A stretch of DNA of 64,000 nucleotides from Nitrospira sp. (GTDB taxonomy: Bacteria > Nitrospirota > Nitrospiria > Nitrospirales > Nitrospiraceae): positions 1 through 64,000 of the forward strand of contig JABMDL010000015.1 of the NCBI GenBank assembly GCA_015903945.1. Reading direction: 5' to 3'. Position numbers and translations under genes: made by a program. The notes beneath the pieces were generated by a model that was given only the letters and a program-made list of their open reading frames with translations, made no database searches and was not told the origin of the DNA. Position 1 is the stretch's first letter; each line of letters begins with the position of its first letter. Below, piece after piece: positions 25,628-34,545 of this stretch.

Positions 25628-28600
25628 ATGAGGTCGATACTATGTGAAGCAGGCCGTGGGTTCAGGGGGAGCGGCAGATCGCTGATGCTCCAGAGCTTGC
25701 TGTTCGTGAGCAGTCTGATTGCGGCTCCGCTGGGACTGGCGGCAGATCAGCACGGTCATCATGGCAGCGCCGATGCCGCGTCGGCGGAGAAAGTCATCTA
25801 TCGCGAAGGCGGACCGATCCTCCATGATCGCATGATGGAGGAGATCAAGCGGCAGCAAGAATTCGTTGGGAAGAAGGGCGGGTACAGCTCAGGGGCCGAC
25901 AGCCATATGCTCCAGCAGGGGGTGTTGTTGGTGGCGGACGATCCGAGCAAGGTGGCCATCGGCGGCGGATCTCGCTGTCCGGCGAATGTGCCGGTGAAGG
26001 AGTATCACGTCACGGCGATGAACATCGAAATCACGCTGAGCCGGTTCCTCGACTTTTTCCCCGGCTATATGTATGTGCTGACCGAAAACGTTGACAAGGC
26101 ACGGGGCGAGGAGAATGCGAATAGAGAGGCGCGGGAGAAAGAAGGCGACTACGGCGCCGTGTCAAACGGGTTACAGGGCGATATCATCCAACCACTCGTG
26201 ATTCGCGCGAATCAGGGCGATTGCCTCAAGCTGACCCTCCATAATCAGATCAACGACGAGCCGACGAATCTGGTCATCAACGGATCGTCCATGGTGGTGA
26301 GCGCCACCGGCAAACCGGCGACCCCCTCGAATACGGAGACCACGGTGGCCGCGGGCAAAGAGCAAAGCTTTGAATGGTACATCAAGCCGGACACGCAGGA
26401 GGGTGCGCGGTTTTTCCGTTCACACGCCTCGCGTGAGCAGTTCAATCTGGGGTTGATCGGAATGCTGGTTGTGGAGCCCCGCGGCTCACGCTATCTCAGC
26501 CCGTTTGACGGCAAACCGATGGCGAGCGGCTGGGAAGCCATGATCGAAGATCCGAACGGTGCGGACTTCCGTGAATTCGCCATCTTCTACCATGAGGCCG
26601 GCGACGAGGCCTTCCGGATTCTGAACAAAAAGGGCGAGATGCTGCCGCAGCGCGATCCCCATACCGATTCCTACCGCCCCGGCGCGCGGCTCTTGAACTA
26701 TCGCAGCGAACCCCACGGCACGCGTATCGAGCTGCAGGCCCATATGGGCTTTTATGGCGATGAGTCCATGGCCTATGGCTCCTATACGTTCGGCGATCCG
26801 GCGACGACGATTCCTCGGTCCTATCTCGGCGACCCGGCCAAATTCCGGATGGCGGGCGGTTCGGAAATCGTGCACTCGCACCATCTCCACGGCGGGTCCA
26901 TCCGATGGGCGCGCCAGCCGGGCAACAGCAATCTGGACTTCGCCGTGTCGAAGAACGGGCCGGTGAAGTTCCCGCCGATCAGCGATCCTTCGGACCGGTT
27001 GGATGTTCAGTCCATCGGGCCGACGGAGGTCTACGATCAGGTGATCGAAGGGGGGTCTGGTGGCCTCCAGGCACTGGCCGGTGAATTCGTCTTCCATTGC
27101 CACATCCCGCAACATTACGTGACGGGCATGTGGGGGTTCTGGCGCGTGTACAACACGTTGCAGGCACCGGGGTCTCAGACGGACGTGATGAAGCCGCTGG
27201 TGGAGTTACCGGACCGTGTTGGGAAGATGAAACCAGGAACCTCGAGCGACAAGCTCGTGGGGACGACGGTCGATTGGTACGGTGGCAAGAAGTATGAGAT
27301 CACCAAAGACCAGACCGATTGGAAAGCCCAACCAGCTAAAGTCTCCATCAAGGATTGGGTGGAGATGATGCTTCCGCCGCAGGGCAAGCCCGGCAAGAAG
27401 AACACGGAGAAAGAGCAGACATTGGCTTACGATGCGACCGTCAATGATTGGGCTTGGGACGGGTCGAAGGCCATGACCGAACTCGAAACAACCTACGAAT
27501 GGGTCAATTACAAATCGACGACACCAGGCAAGCGGCAGGAGATTCTCTTCGATCCGCGAACCGGCAAACTTTCCTGGCCGTGGCTGCGGCCGCATCTGGG
27601 TCGGCGTGTGCCCTTTGCGCCAAGCCACAGCGGGGCACCATGGTTGGAGCCGATCCATCGCCGCGATGACGGCAGCAATTCCACCGAGCCGCCGAGGCCG
27701 GGCGAACAGGGACCGTGGAGTCTCTGCCCGGAGGGGGCGCCGCAAAAGTTCTTCAACATCCACGCGATCACACTGCCGATCACGCTGAAGAAAGCGACGG
27801 CCAAGACGCCGGCGATTGTGGATCCGGACGGCTTGCTCTATGTGCTGCATGAGGAGGAGGCAGAGGTCCGGAAGAACCATGCCAAGCAGATCCCACTGGT
27901 GATCCGCGGCAACGTGCAGGATTGCATCGATGTGGTCTACAAGAGTGAATTGAAAGACGATGCGCGGCAAGGGTTCTCCAGCAAAACGAACCTGCACCCG
28001 CATATGTTCCAGTTCGATACACAGGCGTCCGACGGGCCCATCATCGGCTTCTCCTACGAGATGTCGTTGCGGCCCTTTACGATTCTGAAGGACGAGCATC
28101 CCGGTAAAGGCATGCCCGTGCCGATGAATACGACGATCGAAGCCGAAGCGGCCAAGGGTGCAAGCAGCATCACGGTAAAGGATGCCTCGCGCTATCATGT
28201 GAAGACCGAACTGGGCGTGGGCATGGACGAAGTGGGCCGGTTCGAGTCGGCCCGGATCAGCAAGATAGACGGCAACACGATCACGTTCGAACGGCCGCTC
28301 AAGTACGCCCATAAGAAGGGCGAGATTGTGTCGGTCGAATGGATCCGTGAACGGTGGTATGTGGACGCCGATTTTGGCACCACGTTCTGGCACGACCATG
28401 TGTTTGGACTGGACGGCTGGGGCCACGGCCTCTTCTCGACCTTCATCGCCGAGCCTCCGCGGTCCACCTATCATGATCCGGTGACGGGGAAAGAGCTGCG
28501 TAGCGGACCGGTGGCCGATATTCACACGACGGAAGCGGTCTCCGCCCATATTAACGGCTCGTTCCGCGAGATCGTGACGCAGGTCATGGACTCGAATCCC

Positions 28601-30385
28601 AGAACAGCGGAGTTGATCTCAACCGACAATCCGCAGGCGAAAGTCGGAGCAATTTCTGTGGACGGCACGCCCTCCGCGGTCTATCCGGCCAAGCTCAATT
28701 TGTCGCCGATGAAGTTCTTGAACGGCGGCGAAGCGACCACGGGAAGCGGGTACAACATGCGGGTAGAACCGCTCTCGGTACGGCTGGCCAACAATCCGGA
28801 TCCGTCGCAACTGTTCAGCAGCCGGATTCATGGAGATCCCGAAACGCCGATGTTGAAAGCCTACCTTGGTGATCCCATCGTGGTCCGGCTGATCGAAGGC
28901 TCGGCCAATGAAGTGCATTCCTGGCATATCAGTGGACACTGGTTCCCGATGGAGCGGTACAGCAAGAACTCCATCCCACGTAGCTCGTTGCATGTCGTGA
29001 TCGGTGAGCGGTATGACGCGGCGATTCCGGCGGCGGGAGGACCACAGAAGATGGCCGGCGATTATCTGTACTACAGCGGTCGCGCCTCCCACTTTGCGGA
29101 AGGCAGCTGGGGCATCTTCCGGATCCTGGATAACGCGGATACGACCTTGAAGCCGCTGCCGGGCCGGGAGACGATTCCGCAGTCGGCCAAGTCCGTGTGT
29201 CCGGCCGACGCGCCGGTGAAGAGCTTCAACGTGGCCGCCATCGACAAGGCGCTTCGCTACAACAAGGGCACGCCCGGTGTGATGGAGGTCGACCTGGAGC
29301 GGAAGATGGTGTTGGGCAACGAGGTCGGGAAGATGTACGTGCTTGAAGGCGAGAAAACGAAAGTCGCCTCCGGCAGTCTCGAACCGAGTCCGCTGACCCT
29401 GCATGTCAACGTGGGCGATTGCATCAAGGTGAATCTGAAGAACGAAATGGCCAAGGATCGGGCCGGCTTCCACGTGGATAATCTGGCCTATGATCCGAAG
29501 GAATCGATGGGCATCAATGCCGGCAATAACCCAGGTGACCAGACGGTCGCCCCTGGGCAAAGCCGGACCTACACGTTCTACGCCCATCCGGAGTTCGGAG
29601 AGAACGCGGCCCTGATTCAGGACTGGGGCAATGTGATCGAAAATCCCCGGAACGGCCTCTTTGGTGCGGTCATCATCGGACCGAAGGGATCGCAATACCG
29701 TGATCCGGTGACAGGCGAGGATCTGGCCCAGAAGAGTTCCTGGAAGGCCGATGTCTTCGTGGATCGGACGGTGCCGGGGAACGAGCGGCGGCAGAATTAC
29801 CGGTCGTTCGCGCTCCTGTTCCAGGATGAAGACAATATCATCGGCACCAGCTTTATGCCGTACATCCAAAAAGTGGCCGGTGTGACGGCGGTAAACTATC
29901 GATCGGAGCCGACCGATTACCGGACCGAGAAGGGGTGCGCGTACAGTGAGGTGTTCGCCTGCGTCAAGGCAGGGGACCAGCCGGTGACGCCGAGCATAGC
30001 GGCGCACGTCGGCGATCCGGTCGTGATCCATGTGCTGGGCGCGTTCAGCGAGCAGGTCCAGCTGTTCAGCGTGTCGGGCCATGAGTGGAAACATGAGCCC
30101 TACATGAGCGGCGCGGATCTCGTCAGCACCATGGAATTCGGGGGCTCTGAGGTCATCAACGCCTGGCTGCACGGTGGAGCCGGAGGGCCGAACGGCATAC
30201 CGGGCGACTATCTCTGGCTGAACCAGCGTCCGGGCTATCTTGATGCCGGACATTGGGGGATGTTAAAGGTCTTGGACCGCAACAGCCGGACGATCCTGCC
30301 GCTCGATGGGCAGGCACCGGCATCACAGCGGGCTGAGGACCAGCTTCCCGCACAGTCCATACCGGTGTCGCTGAAGGCCGACTAA
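25628..30385 (+). CDS. Giant exported multicopper oxidase with permuted copper motifs (MnxG/MofA-like size)
   Basis: From ATG 25628 the product is 1585 residues with a signal peptide (about 1-43, LLFVSSLIAAPLGLAAD). Copper-site motifs are clear but in unusual order: HSHHLH (416-421, the HXXHXH type) and HCHIPQHYVTGMW (490-502, type 1/type 3 site) come first; LHPHMF (HPH at 790-792) and FWHDHVFG (HDH at 922-924) come later. HSWHISGHW (from 1097) follows. Most multicopper oxidases have the two HXH motifs first. Several cupredoxin-like domains repeat along the chain. Size and order recall proposed Mn(II) oxidases such as MnxG and MofA, but the substrate here is unproven. It starts an operon with cupredoxin and SmbP-like genes. 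Confidence 0.87.
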   Translation: MRSILCEAGRGFRGSGRSLMLQSLLFVSSLIAAPLGLAADQHGHHGSADAASAEKVIYREGGPILHDRMMEEIKRQQEFVGKKGGYSSGADSHMLQQGVLLVADDPSKVAIGGGSRCPANVPVKEYHVTAMNIEITLSRFLDFFPGYMYVLTENVDKARGEENANREAREKEGDYGAVSNGLQGDIIQPLVIRANQGDCLKLTLHNQINDEPTNLVINGSSMVVSATGKPATPSNTETTVAAGKEQSFEWYIKPDTQEGARFFRSHASREQFNLGLIGMLVVEPRGSRYLSPFDGKPMASGWEAMIEDPNGADFREFAIFYHEAGDEAFRILNKKGEMLPQRDPHTDSYRPGARLLNYRSEPHGTRIELQAHMGFYGDESMAYGSYTFGDPATTIPRSYLGDPAKFRMAGGSEIVHSHHLHGGSIRWARQPGNSNLDFAVSKNGPVKFPPISDPSDRLDVQSIGPTEVYDQVIEGGSGGLQALAGEFVFHCHIPQHYVTGMWGFWRVYNTLQAPGSQTDVMKPLVELPDRVGKMKPGTSSDKLVGTTVDWYGGKKYEITKDQTDWKAQPAKVSIKDWVEMMLPPQGKPGKKNTEKEQTLAYDATVNDWAWDGSKAMTELETTYEWVNYKSTTPGKRQEILFDPRTGKLSWPWLRPHLGRRVPFAPSHSGAPWLEPIHRRDDGSNSTEPPRPGEQGPWSLCPEGAPQKFFNIHAITLPITLKKATAKTPAIVDPDGLLYVLHEEEAEVRKNHAKQIPLVIRGNVQDCIDVVYKSELKDDARQGFSSKTNLHPHMFQFDTQASDGPIIGFSYEMSLRPFTILKDEHPGKGMPVPMNTTIEAEAAKGASSITVKDASRYHVKTELGVGMDEVGRFESARISKIDGNTITFERPLKYAHKKGEIVSVEWIRERWYVDADFGTTFWHDHVFGLDGWGHGLFSTFIAEPPRSTYHDPVTGKELRSGPVADIHTTEAVSAHINGSFREIVTQVMDSNPRTAELISTDNPQAKVGAISVDGTPSAVYPAKLNLSPMKFLNGGEATTGSGYNMRVEPLSVRLANNPDPSQLFSSRIHGDPETPMLKAYLGDPIVVRLIEGSANEVHSWHISGHWFPMERYSKNSIPRSSLHVVIGERYDAAIPAAGGPQKMAGDYLYYSGRASHFAEGSWGIFRILDNADTTLKPLPGRETIPQSAKSVCPADAPVKSFNVAAIDKALRYNKGTPGVMEVDLERKMVLGNEVGKMYVLEGEKTKVASGSLEPSPLTLHVNVGDCIKVNLKNEMAKDRAGFHVDNLAYDPKESMGINAGNNPGDQTVAPGQSRTYTFYAHPEFGENAALIQDWGNVIENPRNGLFGAVIIGPKGSQYRDPVTGEDLAQKSSWKADVFVDRTVPGNERRQNYRSFALLFQDEDNIIGTSFMPYIQKVAGVTAVNYRSEPTDYRTEKGCAYSEVFACVKAGDQPVTPSIAAHVGDPVVIHVLGAFSEQVQLFSVSGHEWKHEPYMSGADLVSTMEFGGSEVINAWLHGGAGGPNGIPGDYLWLNQRPGYLDAGHWGMLKVLDRNSRTILPLDGQAPASQRAEDQLPAQSIPVSLKAD

Positions 30386-30413
30386 GGGCGATCGGAGACA
30401 CGGGTACACGGGA

Positions 30414-30449
30414 CGGGGGAATCCGGCGAGTGAGGGCCGGGTTCCCCCG
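30414..30449 (+). terminator. Strong hairpin after the multicopper oxidase gene
   Basis: CGGGGGAATCCGGC (30414-30427) pairs with GCCGGGTTCCCCCG (30436-30449) over 14 bases with one G-U-type position and an 8-base loop. It begins 29 bases after the oxidase stop. The following TTCGTTTG tract is only moderately T-rich, so it may attenuate rather than fully stop transcription into the next genes. Confidence 0.6.
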
Positions 30450-30525
30450 TTCGTTTGTGGGGGCGGAGGCGAAAGACTTGTCTTGCAGCAGGCCGGGCCG
30501 ATACGGTAGAACCCATCCATCAGCT

Positions 30526-31152
30526 ATGTGGCAACGCGTAGGTGTTCTCGGAGTCTTGGTTTGGGTTGCGTCGATTTCGATCGGGGGGCTGACGCATCAG
30601 GCCTCGGCGCTTGATTTTTCTGCCGAGCGGGTCGTAAAAAGCGGTAAGTCCGTAGTGACGGCCCACGTCAATGCCAAGGACGACCGCTGGCGGTTTGAGT
30701 TCACCCAGCCGCAGGGAGGCGCCAGCATCATCATCGTGCGGATGGACCACGGGATCTCCTGGCTTATTCTGTCGAAACGGCGGCAATACCTGGAAGTCCC
30801 CATCTCGAAGCACCACCGGCTGGTGGTGAGCGAAGTGATGGAAGGGGAAATCTCACGAGAGTTCGTGGGCGAAGAGACGCTGAATGGCTATCCCACGGAA
30901 CTATTCGAGGTAACCGTCAAAGAGGACGGCGACACACGTCAATACTACCGGTGGGTGACCAAAGCCCAGCGGTTTCCGTTGAAGACAGTGAGTAAGCAAG
31001 GAGAGTGGTCAGAGGAGTTTCGCCGGGTGATCTTTACCGAGCAGTCCCCGTTCTTGTTCGAGCTGCCTCGGCGATTGGATCCCGCCAATCCACCGGCGAC
31101 CCTGCAACCAACATCGAACGAGGGCCAAGAGCTGAAGGAGGGACGGCAATGA
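30526..31152 (+). CDS. Exported hypothetical protein (DUF4412-like)
   Basis: The 208-residue product from ATG 30526 (MWQRVGVLGVLVWVASIS) has a signal peptide (about 1-28, QASALDF). It then shows a beta-rich pattern like DUF4412 or LolA-type proteins: FSAERVVKSGKSVVTAHVNA, RWRFEFTQPQGGASIIIVRM, SWLILSKRRQYLEVP, and NGYPTELFEVTVKEDG. No clear ribosome site precedes this Met; an upstream GTG at 30430 would add a non-signal-like extension. It overlaps the next gene by 4 bases. It may bind a lipophilic ligand or assist the oxidase, but no function is established. Confidence 0.65.
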   Translation: MWQRVGVLGVLVWVASISIGGLTHQASALDFSAERVVKSGKSVVTAHVNAKDDRWRFEFTQPQGGASIIIVRMDHGISWLILSKRRQYLEVPISKHHRLVVSEVMEGEISREFVGEETLNGYPTELFEVTVKEDGDTRQYYRWVTKAQRFPLKTVSKQGEWSEEFRRVIFTEQSPFLFELPRRLDPANPPATLQPTSNEGQELKEGRQ

Positions 31153-31922
31153 AACGAGTCATAAAAATAGGGCTGTGCCTCGTGACATGTGTGCACCTGG
31201 TCCTAGCGATCGGTCTCCAAACGGATGTGTGGGCGTACGCGTCAGAGACCGTAACCAATGGGGCGACATTGCAAGGCAAGATCACGTTTACGGGAACCGT
31301 GCCGCCGCCGAAAGCATTCGAGCTCCGTCGCTATTACGACCGCGAGTATTGCGCGGCACTCTCGGATGGAAATGGGCATCGTCTCCTGAAGGAGGTTACT
31401 ATCGGCTCGGACGGGGGGCTCAAGGATGTGGTTGTGGTCGTGGAAGGGATTGAGAAAGGCAAGCCGTTCACCTTCACCGACGCTGAAGTGGAAGCGAGTC
31501 TCTGCCAGTTCATGCCGTTTGTCACCGTGGTCAGCGACAAGCGTCGGGTGACGGTCTTTAATCGAGATCCGGTGTCCCACGACATACAAGGGTATGCGTA
31601 CGATCAATCCGGTGTCGATATCGTCATGCATCGGCCGGCCCTGCATGTGAGCGGCACGACCGATATCGTGCAGCTGGTCAAGGGACGCAAAGTGTTTACC
31701 ATGCAATGCGGGATGCACCCCTACATGCAAAGTTGGGGGTATGCAATCGACAACCCCTACTATGCCGTGACAGGGCCCAATGGTTCATTCACCATCGGTG
31801 ATCTTCCGGCAGGTACCTATCACATTAAAGCCTGGCACCCGGTCCTGGGCGTCCAGGAGCGGGACGTAACGGTCACGTCCAACGGGACCGCCACACTCGA
31901 CTTGCGGTTCGAAGCGAAGTGA
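31149..31922 (+). CDS. Exported cupredoxin-domain protein
   Basis: The 257-residue product starts at ATG 31149 and overlaps the previous stop (ATGA). After a signal peptide (1-31) it has a plastocyanin-like fold with probable type 1 copper ligands H144 (VSHDIQGY), C187, H190 and M193 (QCGMHPYM). A C-terminal carboxypeptidase-regulatory-like domain follows (SFTIGDLPAGTYHIKAWHP). It could pass electrons or copper in the periplasm, fitting its place behind the multicopper oxidase. The gap to the next gene is 7 bases. Confidence 0.85.
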   Translation: MKRVIKIGLCLVTCVHLVLAIGLQTDVWAYASETVTNGATLQGKITFTGTVPPPKAFELRRYYDREYCAALSDGNGHRLLKEVTIGSDGGLKDVVVVVEGIEKGKPFTFTDAEVEASLCQFMPFVTVVSDKRRVTVFNRDPVSHDIQGYAYDQSGVDIVMHRPALHVSGTTDIVQLVKGRKVFTMQCGMHPYMQSWGYAIDNPYYAVTGPNGSFTIGDLPAGTYHIKAWHPVLGVQERDVTVTSNGTATLDLRFEAK

Positions 31923-31929
31923 CAAGAGA

Positions 31930-32346
31930 ATGATGTCGCACCACCGTCTGCTCCATCTCAGCCTGCTGTTGGGTGTCCTGGCAATCAGCGCCGTCCCGGT
32001 CCATGCCGGCTCGATCAAGGCGATTCAGGATCTGGGGACGGTGATGCTTCAGAATGCCGAGGAGATGGTGGCGCACGGCGGCATGGGCGATGGAAAAGCC
32101 ATCGTGCACCACTGCGCCGAGGTGGCCAAGCAGGCCCAGGCCATTCTCAAGGTCCTGCCGCCCGCCGATGAACATGGCAAGGAAGCCGCGCCGCACCTGC
32201 AGGACGCCATCAAGCATTGCAAGCGGGTGGCAGAGATGGGGGACAAGGTCGATCCCGGGGCCAGCTTGAATCCCGCCGTCAAGGCCCGTACGGCGGCGCG
32301 GGAAGCGATGAAGCATCTGGCAGCGATGAAGGACAGTGGGGCGTAG
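31930..32346 (+). CDS. SmbP-like periplasmic metal-binding protein
   Basis: The 138-residue product has a signal peptide (1-26, SAVPVHA) and then a helical region rich in His, Lys and Ala: MVAHGGMGDGKAIVHHCAEV, then AKQAQAILK, HGKEAAPHLQDAIKHCKRV and KARTAAREAMKHLAAM. This resembles the small metal-binding protein SmbP described from Nitrosomonas, whose repeated His-containing helices bind copper and other metals. Two Cys residues lie in the His-rich helices. As last gene of the multicopper oxidase operon it may buffer metal ions. The family call rests on pattern only. Confidence 0.65.
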   Translation: MMSHHRLLHLSLLLGVLAISAVPVHAGSIKAIQDLGTVMLQNAEEMVAHGGMGDGKAIVHHCAEVAKQAQAILKVLPPADEHGKEAAPHLQDAIKHCKRVAEMGDKVDPGASLNPAVKARTAAREAMKHLAAMKDSGA

Positions 32347-32351
32347 CGAGA

Positions 32352-32425
32352 AAGGCTGAGGTTAAGGTTTAGGGTGAGCAAGGTTCGTCCTAACGTGACC
32401 TAAGCCTCAACCTTAACCTTCAAGG
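32352..32425. repeat. Hairpin repeat (GGTTAAG words) between convergent genes
   Basis: AGGTTAAGGTT in the left arm pairs with AACCTTAACCT in the right arm; surrounding words (GGCTGAGG / CCTCAACC) extend the stem imperfectly. It lies between the stop at 32346 (plus) and the stop at 32420 (minus), and the minus-strand stop codon is inside the right arm. It could act as a two-way terminator. Confidence 0.65.
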
Positions 32426-33037
32426 TTTCGGCAAAAACGGGCTTATCGCATTCTGATCCCGCCCGGGTTGATAGGTCTTCAACAGTTTCATGACCGCCGG
32501 CATCAGGCGGGCTTCCGCCGAGAGCGGCACTTTGACACGCACCCCGCGCCCTTCGTTACGGCCGAGCGACATGATGTGGTGCTCGATGATCTCGCCCTGT
32601 TTCTCATCCCGATACGTGAAGGTCAGTTGCTTCGCAGGAAATCCGGCCAGCGAGAGGTCCTGATCCGCTCCCCACTTCACCGTAATCGATTTCTTGCTGT
32701 AGAGTTCCGTCATGATGCGGCGGTGGGCCGAGACGAATTCATCGAGAGTCTGCCGTCCGTCCCCGCTCTTGCCCTCCACGATATTCATGTGGCCGGAGAG
32801 CGCGACGAGACTGTGCTCGATCGGCGGCGAGAGCGTGACCCCGGCCCCGTCCTGCATCGGGTTGCCGAGGCGCCAGTCGTCTGGATACCGGACGGAGAAG
32901 CCGAACCGGGCGTTGGTGTAGAGTTTCCAGCCTCGCTCGTCGTTCTCCGGCCCTGCGGAGAAAGCCACGCCGGCGTTGATCGATCCCTGCAATGCCAGAA
33001 CCAGGACCAGCACCATCTGGATCATCCCCACCCTCAC
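32420..33037 (-). CDS. Exported hypothetical protein
   Basis: The 205-residue product has a signal peptide (about 1-28, NAGVAFSAG) and then a pattern seen in PsbP/DUF1795-like secreted proteins: WKLYTNARFGFSVRYPDDWR, a GVTLSPP strand, LDEFVSAHRRIMTELYSKKS and AGFPAKQLTFTYRDEKQGE. Such proteins often begin with a FGFSVRYP-type strand. The function is unknown. It is followed on the minus strand by nothing but the repeat hairpin and precedes no obvious partner; the FGE-like gene lies 30 bases upstream on the same strand. Confidence 0.65.
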   Translation of the reverse strand: MRVGMIQMVLVLVLALQGSINAGVAFSAGPENDERGWKLYTNARFGFSVRYPDDWRLGNPMQDGAGVTLSPPIEHSLVALSGHMNIVEGKSGDGRQTLDEFVSAHRRIMTELYSKKSITVKWGADQDLSLAGFPAKQLTFTYRDEKQGEIIEHHIMSLGRNEGRGVRVKVPLSAEARLMPAVMKLLKTYQPGRDQNAISPFLPKP

Positions 33038-33067
33038 AAAATCATGAATGCCGAGAAGCGTCCTGCG

Positions 33068-33973
33068 TCACCGGTGAATATTCTGCACGGATCTGGCACA
33101 ACGAAATCCAATCGTCGCGGCACGTCGATCTGGTGAGGCTCCGCCTCTGGTAGCCGCCCGCAGCAGCGCCGGCTCACTCTTCCAGGAACCTCCGCGTACG
33201 ACCTTGTACCGGCCGGTGGCGGGCCCGCGAGGGTTCCGATCCGGCATCGTCGCATAATAATCGATCCCGAACCAGTCGTTAACCCACTCGGCAGCATTTC
33301 CTGCCATATGATGGAGGCCATAGGGGCTGCGGCCCTCCTCGCCGCGTTCGACGAAGGCGACAATGGGGATCTCATGGACGTGATATTGTCCGAACTTCGC
33401 GAGTTCCGGCGCGGGCGGTTGCTGTCCCCAAGGAAAAAGATTACCGTGTTCCCCCCGCGCGGCCTTTTCCCACTCCGCCTCTGTCGGCAGCCGTTTCCCC
33501 TCTGCACGGCAAAACTCTGAAGCCTCAGGCCAGGTTACATAGAGCGCCGGCCAGCGCGCCAGGGTCTCCGGCCGAACCGCATGCACGACCGTCATATGCT
33601 CAATCAACTTCCGGACTTCATCCGGGAGAGGACGCTGATGCCGCTGGAGCCACGACAGGTACTCTCCCAGACTGACTTCATCGCGATCAATCTCGAACCG
33701 GTCAAGCACGACGCGCCGCTGCGGCTGCTCGGTGTCGTCATATTGCGTCGCTAAGCTGAACGATCCATCACTCATGCGGGCTGTGCCCATGAGAAAACTA
33801 CCTTCGGGAACGGCCAGCATCGGGGAGCCCTGGGCGAGCGCGGCGATCTGCTCGACGTGGCTCTGTTTGTCTTGCAGTGTCGCCGCGGAACTCACCCCGG
33901 CGGTTCCGAGAGCGGTAGCGATGAGGATGCAGCCGAGCATGCGGGGCGCCATAGCATCCTGTACCGAGATCAC
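33068..33973 (-). CDS. FGE/SUMF1-fold exported protein lacking catalytic cysteines
   Basis: The 301-residue protein has a signal-like N-terminus (about 8-30) and a full formylglycine-generating-enzyme fold: [51 protein letters not shown], then WEKAARGEHGNLFPWG, NAAEWVNDWFG, and VVRGGSWKSEPALLRAATRG ending in IGFRCARS. In true FGE the stretch after RGGS carries two Cys residues; here it is WKSEPALLRAA, so sulfatase activation is unlikely. It is probably a ligand-binding or assembly protein in the periplasm. Two relatives lie at 36617-37870 and 38452-39726. Confidence 0.87.
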   Translation of the reverse strand: MISVQDAMAPRMLGCILIATALGTAGVSSAATLQDKQSHVEQIAALAQGSPMLAVPEGSFLMGTARMSDGSFSLATQYDDTEQPQRRVVLDRFEIDRDEVSLGEYLSWLQRHQRPLPDEVRKLIEHMTVVHAVRPETLARWPALYVTWPEASEFCRAEGKRLPTEAEWEKAARGEHGNLFPWGQQPPAPELAKFGQYHVHEIPIVAFVERGEEGRSPYGLHHMAGNAAEWVNDWFGIDYYATMPDRNPRGPATGRYKVVRGGSWKSEPALLRAATRGGASPDRRAATIGFRCARSVQNIHR

Positions 33974-34057
33974 CGTACAGGAGTCAATGGGCGCGGAGCA
34001 GCATCATCCGTCGAGGGACATGTTTTCCCCGGGATCAATTAGGTATGATGGCGGGCC

Positions 34058-34534
34058 ATGTATCTCGTTCTCGTCTCGCTCCATACCCTGGCCGCCATTA
34101 CCTGGGTCGGCGGGATGATGTTCCTCTCGCTGGTTTTGGCGCCTCTGGTCAGAAGCCGGAAGGCCGCTCCGGAGTTCATGGCGTTGTTTCGCTCCGCCGC
34201 GTTGCGATTCCGAGTCGTCGCATGGGCAACCATTGGGGTGTTGCTGCTGACCGGTCCCATGCTGTTAGTGCAGCGGGGAGTCGCTCTTGCGACACCGTCC
34301 TCGTGGCCACACATCGTTCGACTGAAACTTGCACTGGTCGGCGTGCTGCTCGTGCTCACGGTCTTGCACGACCTTGTCTTGGGGCCACGGATCAGTCATG
34401 CCGTGGCAATCCCGGAAGCGTCACGTACAGCCTGGGAGCATGTCATCGTTCGGACCGCCCGCTGGTTGCCGCGGGTCTCGCTTCTCCTTGCGTTGGCTGT
34501 GGTGGGTGCGGCGGCGGTGCTGGCGAGGCACTAG
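34058..34534 (+). CDS. CopD-like integral membrane protein
   Basis: The 158-residue product has four predicted membrane segments (about 5-28, 50-72, 87-107, 135-156). Its opening LHTLAAITWVGGMMFLSLVL resembles the CopD/DUF2269-type superfamily, with a His in the first helix and a Trp-Val-Gly-Gly turn. RLKLALVGVLLVLTVLHDLV follows with a second conserved-looking His. A link to copper or heme is possible but not shown. It is 11 bases upstream of the TonB receptor gene, so the two may act in one metal-uptake path. Confidence 0.7.
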   Translation: MYLVLVSLHTLAAITWVGGMMFLSLVLAPLVRSRKAAPEFMALFRSAALRFRVVAWATIGVLLLTGPMLLVQRGVALATPSSWPHIVRLKLALVGVLLVLTVLHDLVLGPRISHAVAIPEASRTAWEHVIVRTARWLPRVSLLLALAVVGAAAVLARH

Positions 34535-34545
34535 CCAGACCCGTT

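Noticed and set aside
28619..30253. 544-codon open frame on the minus strand
   Set aside because: Shadow of the multicopper oxidase gene; high GC content leaves the opposite strand open.
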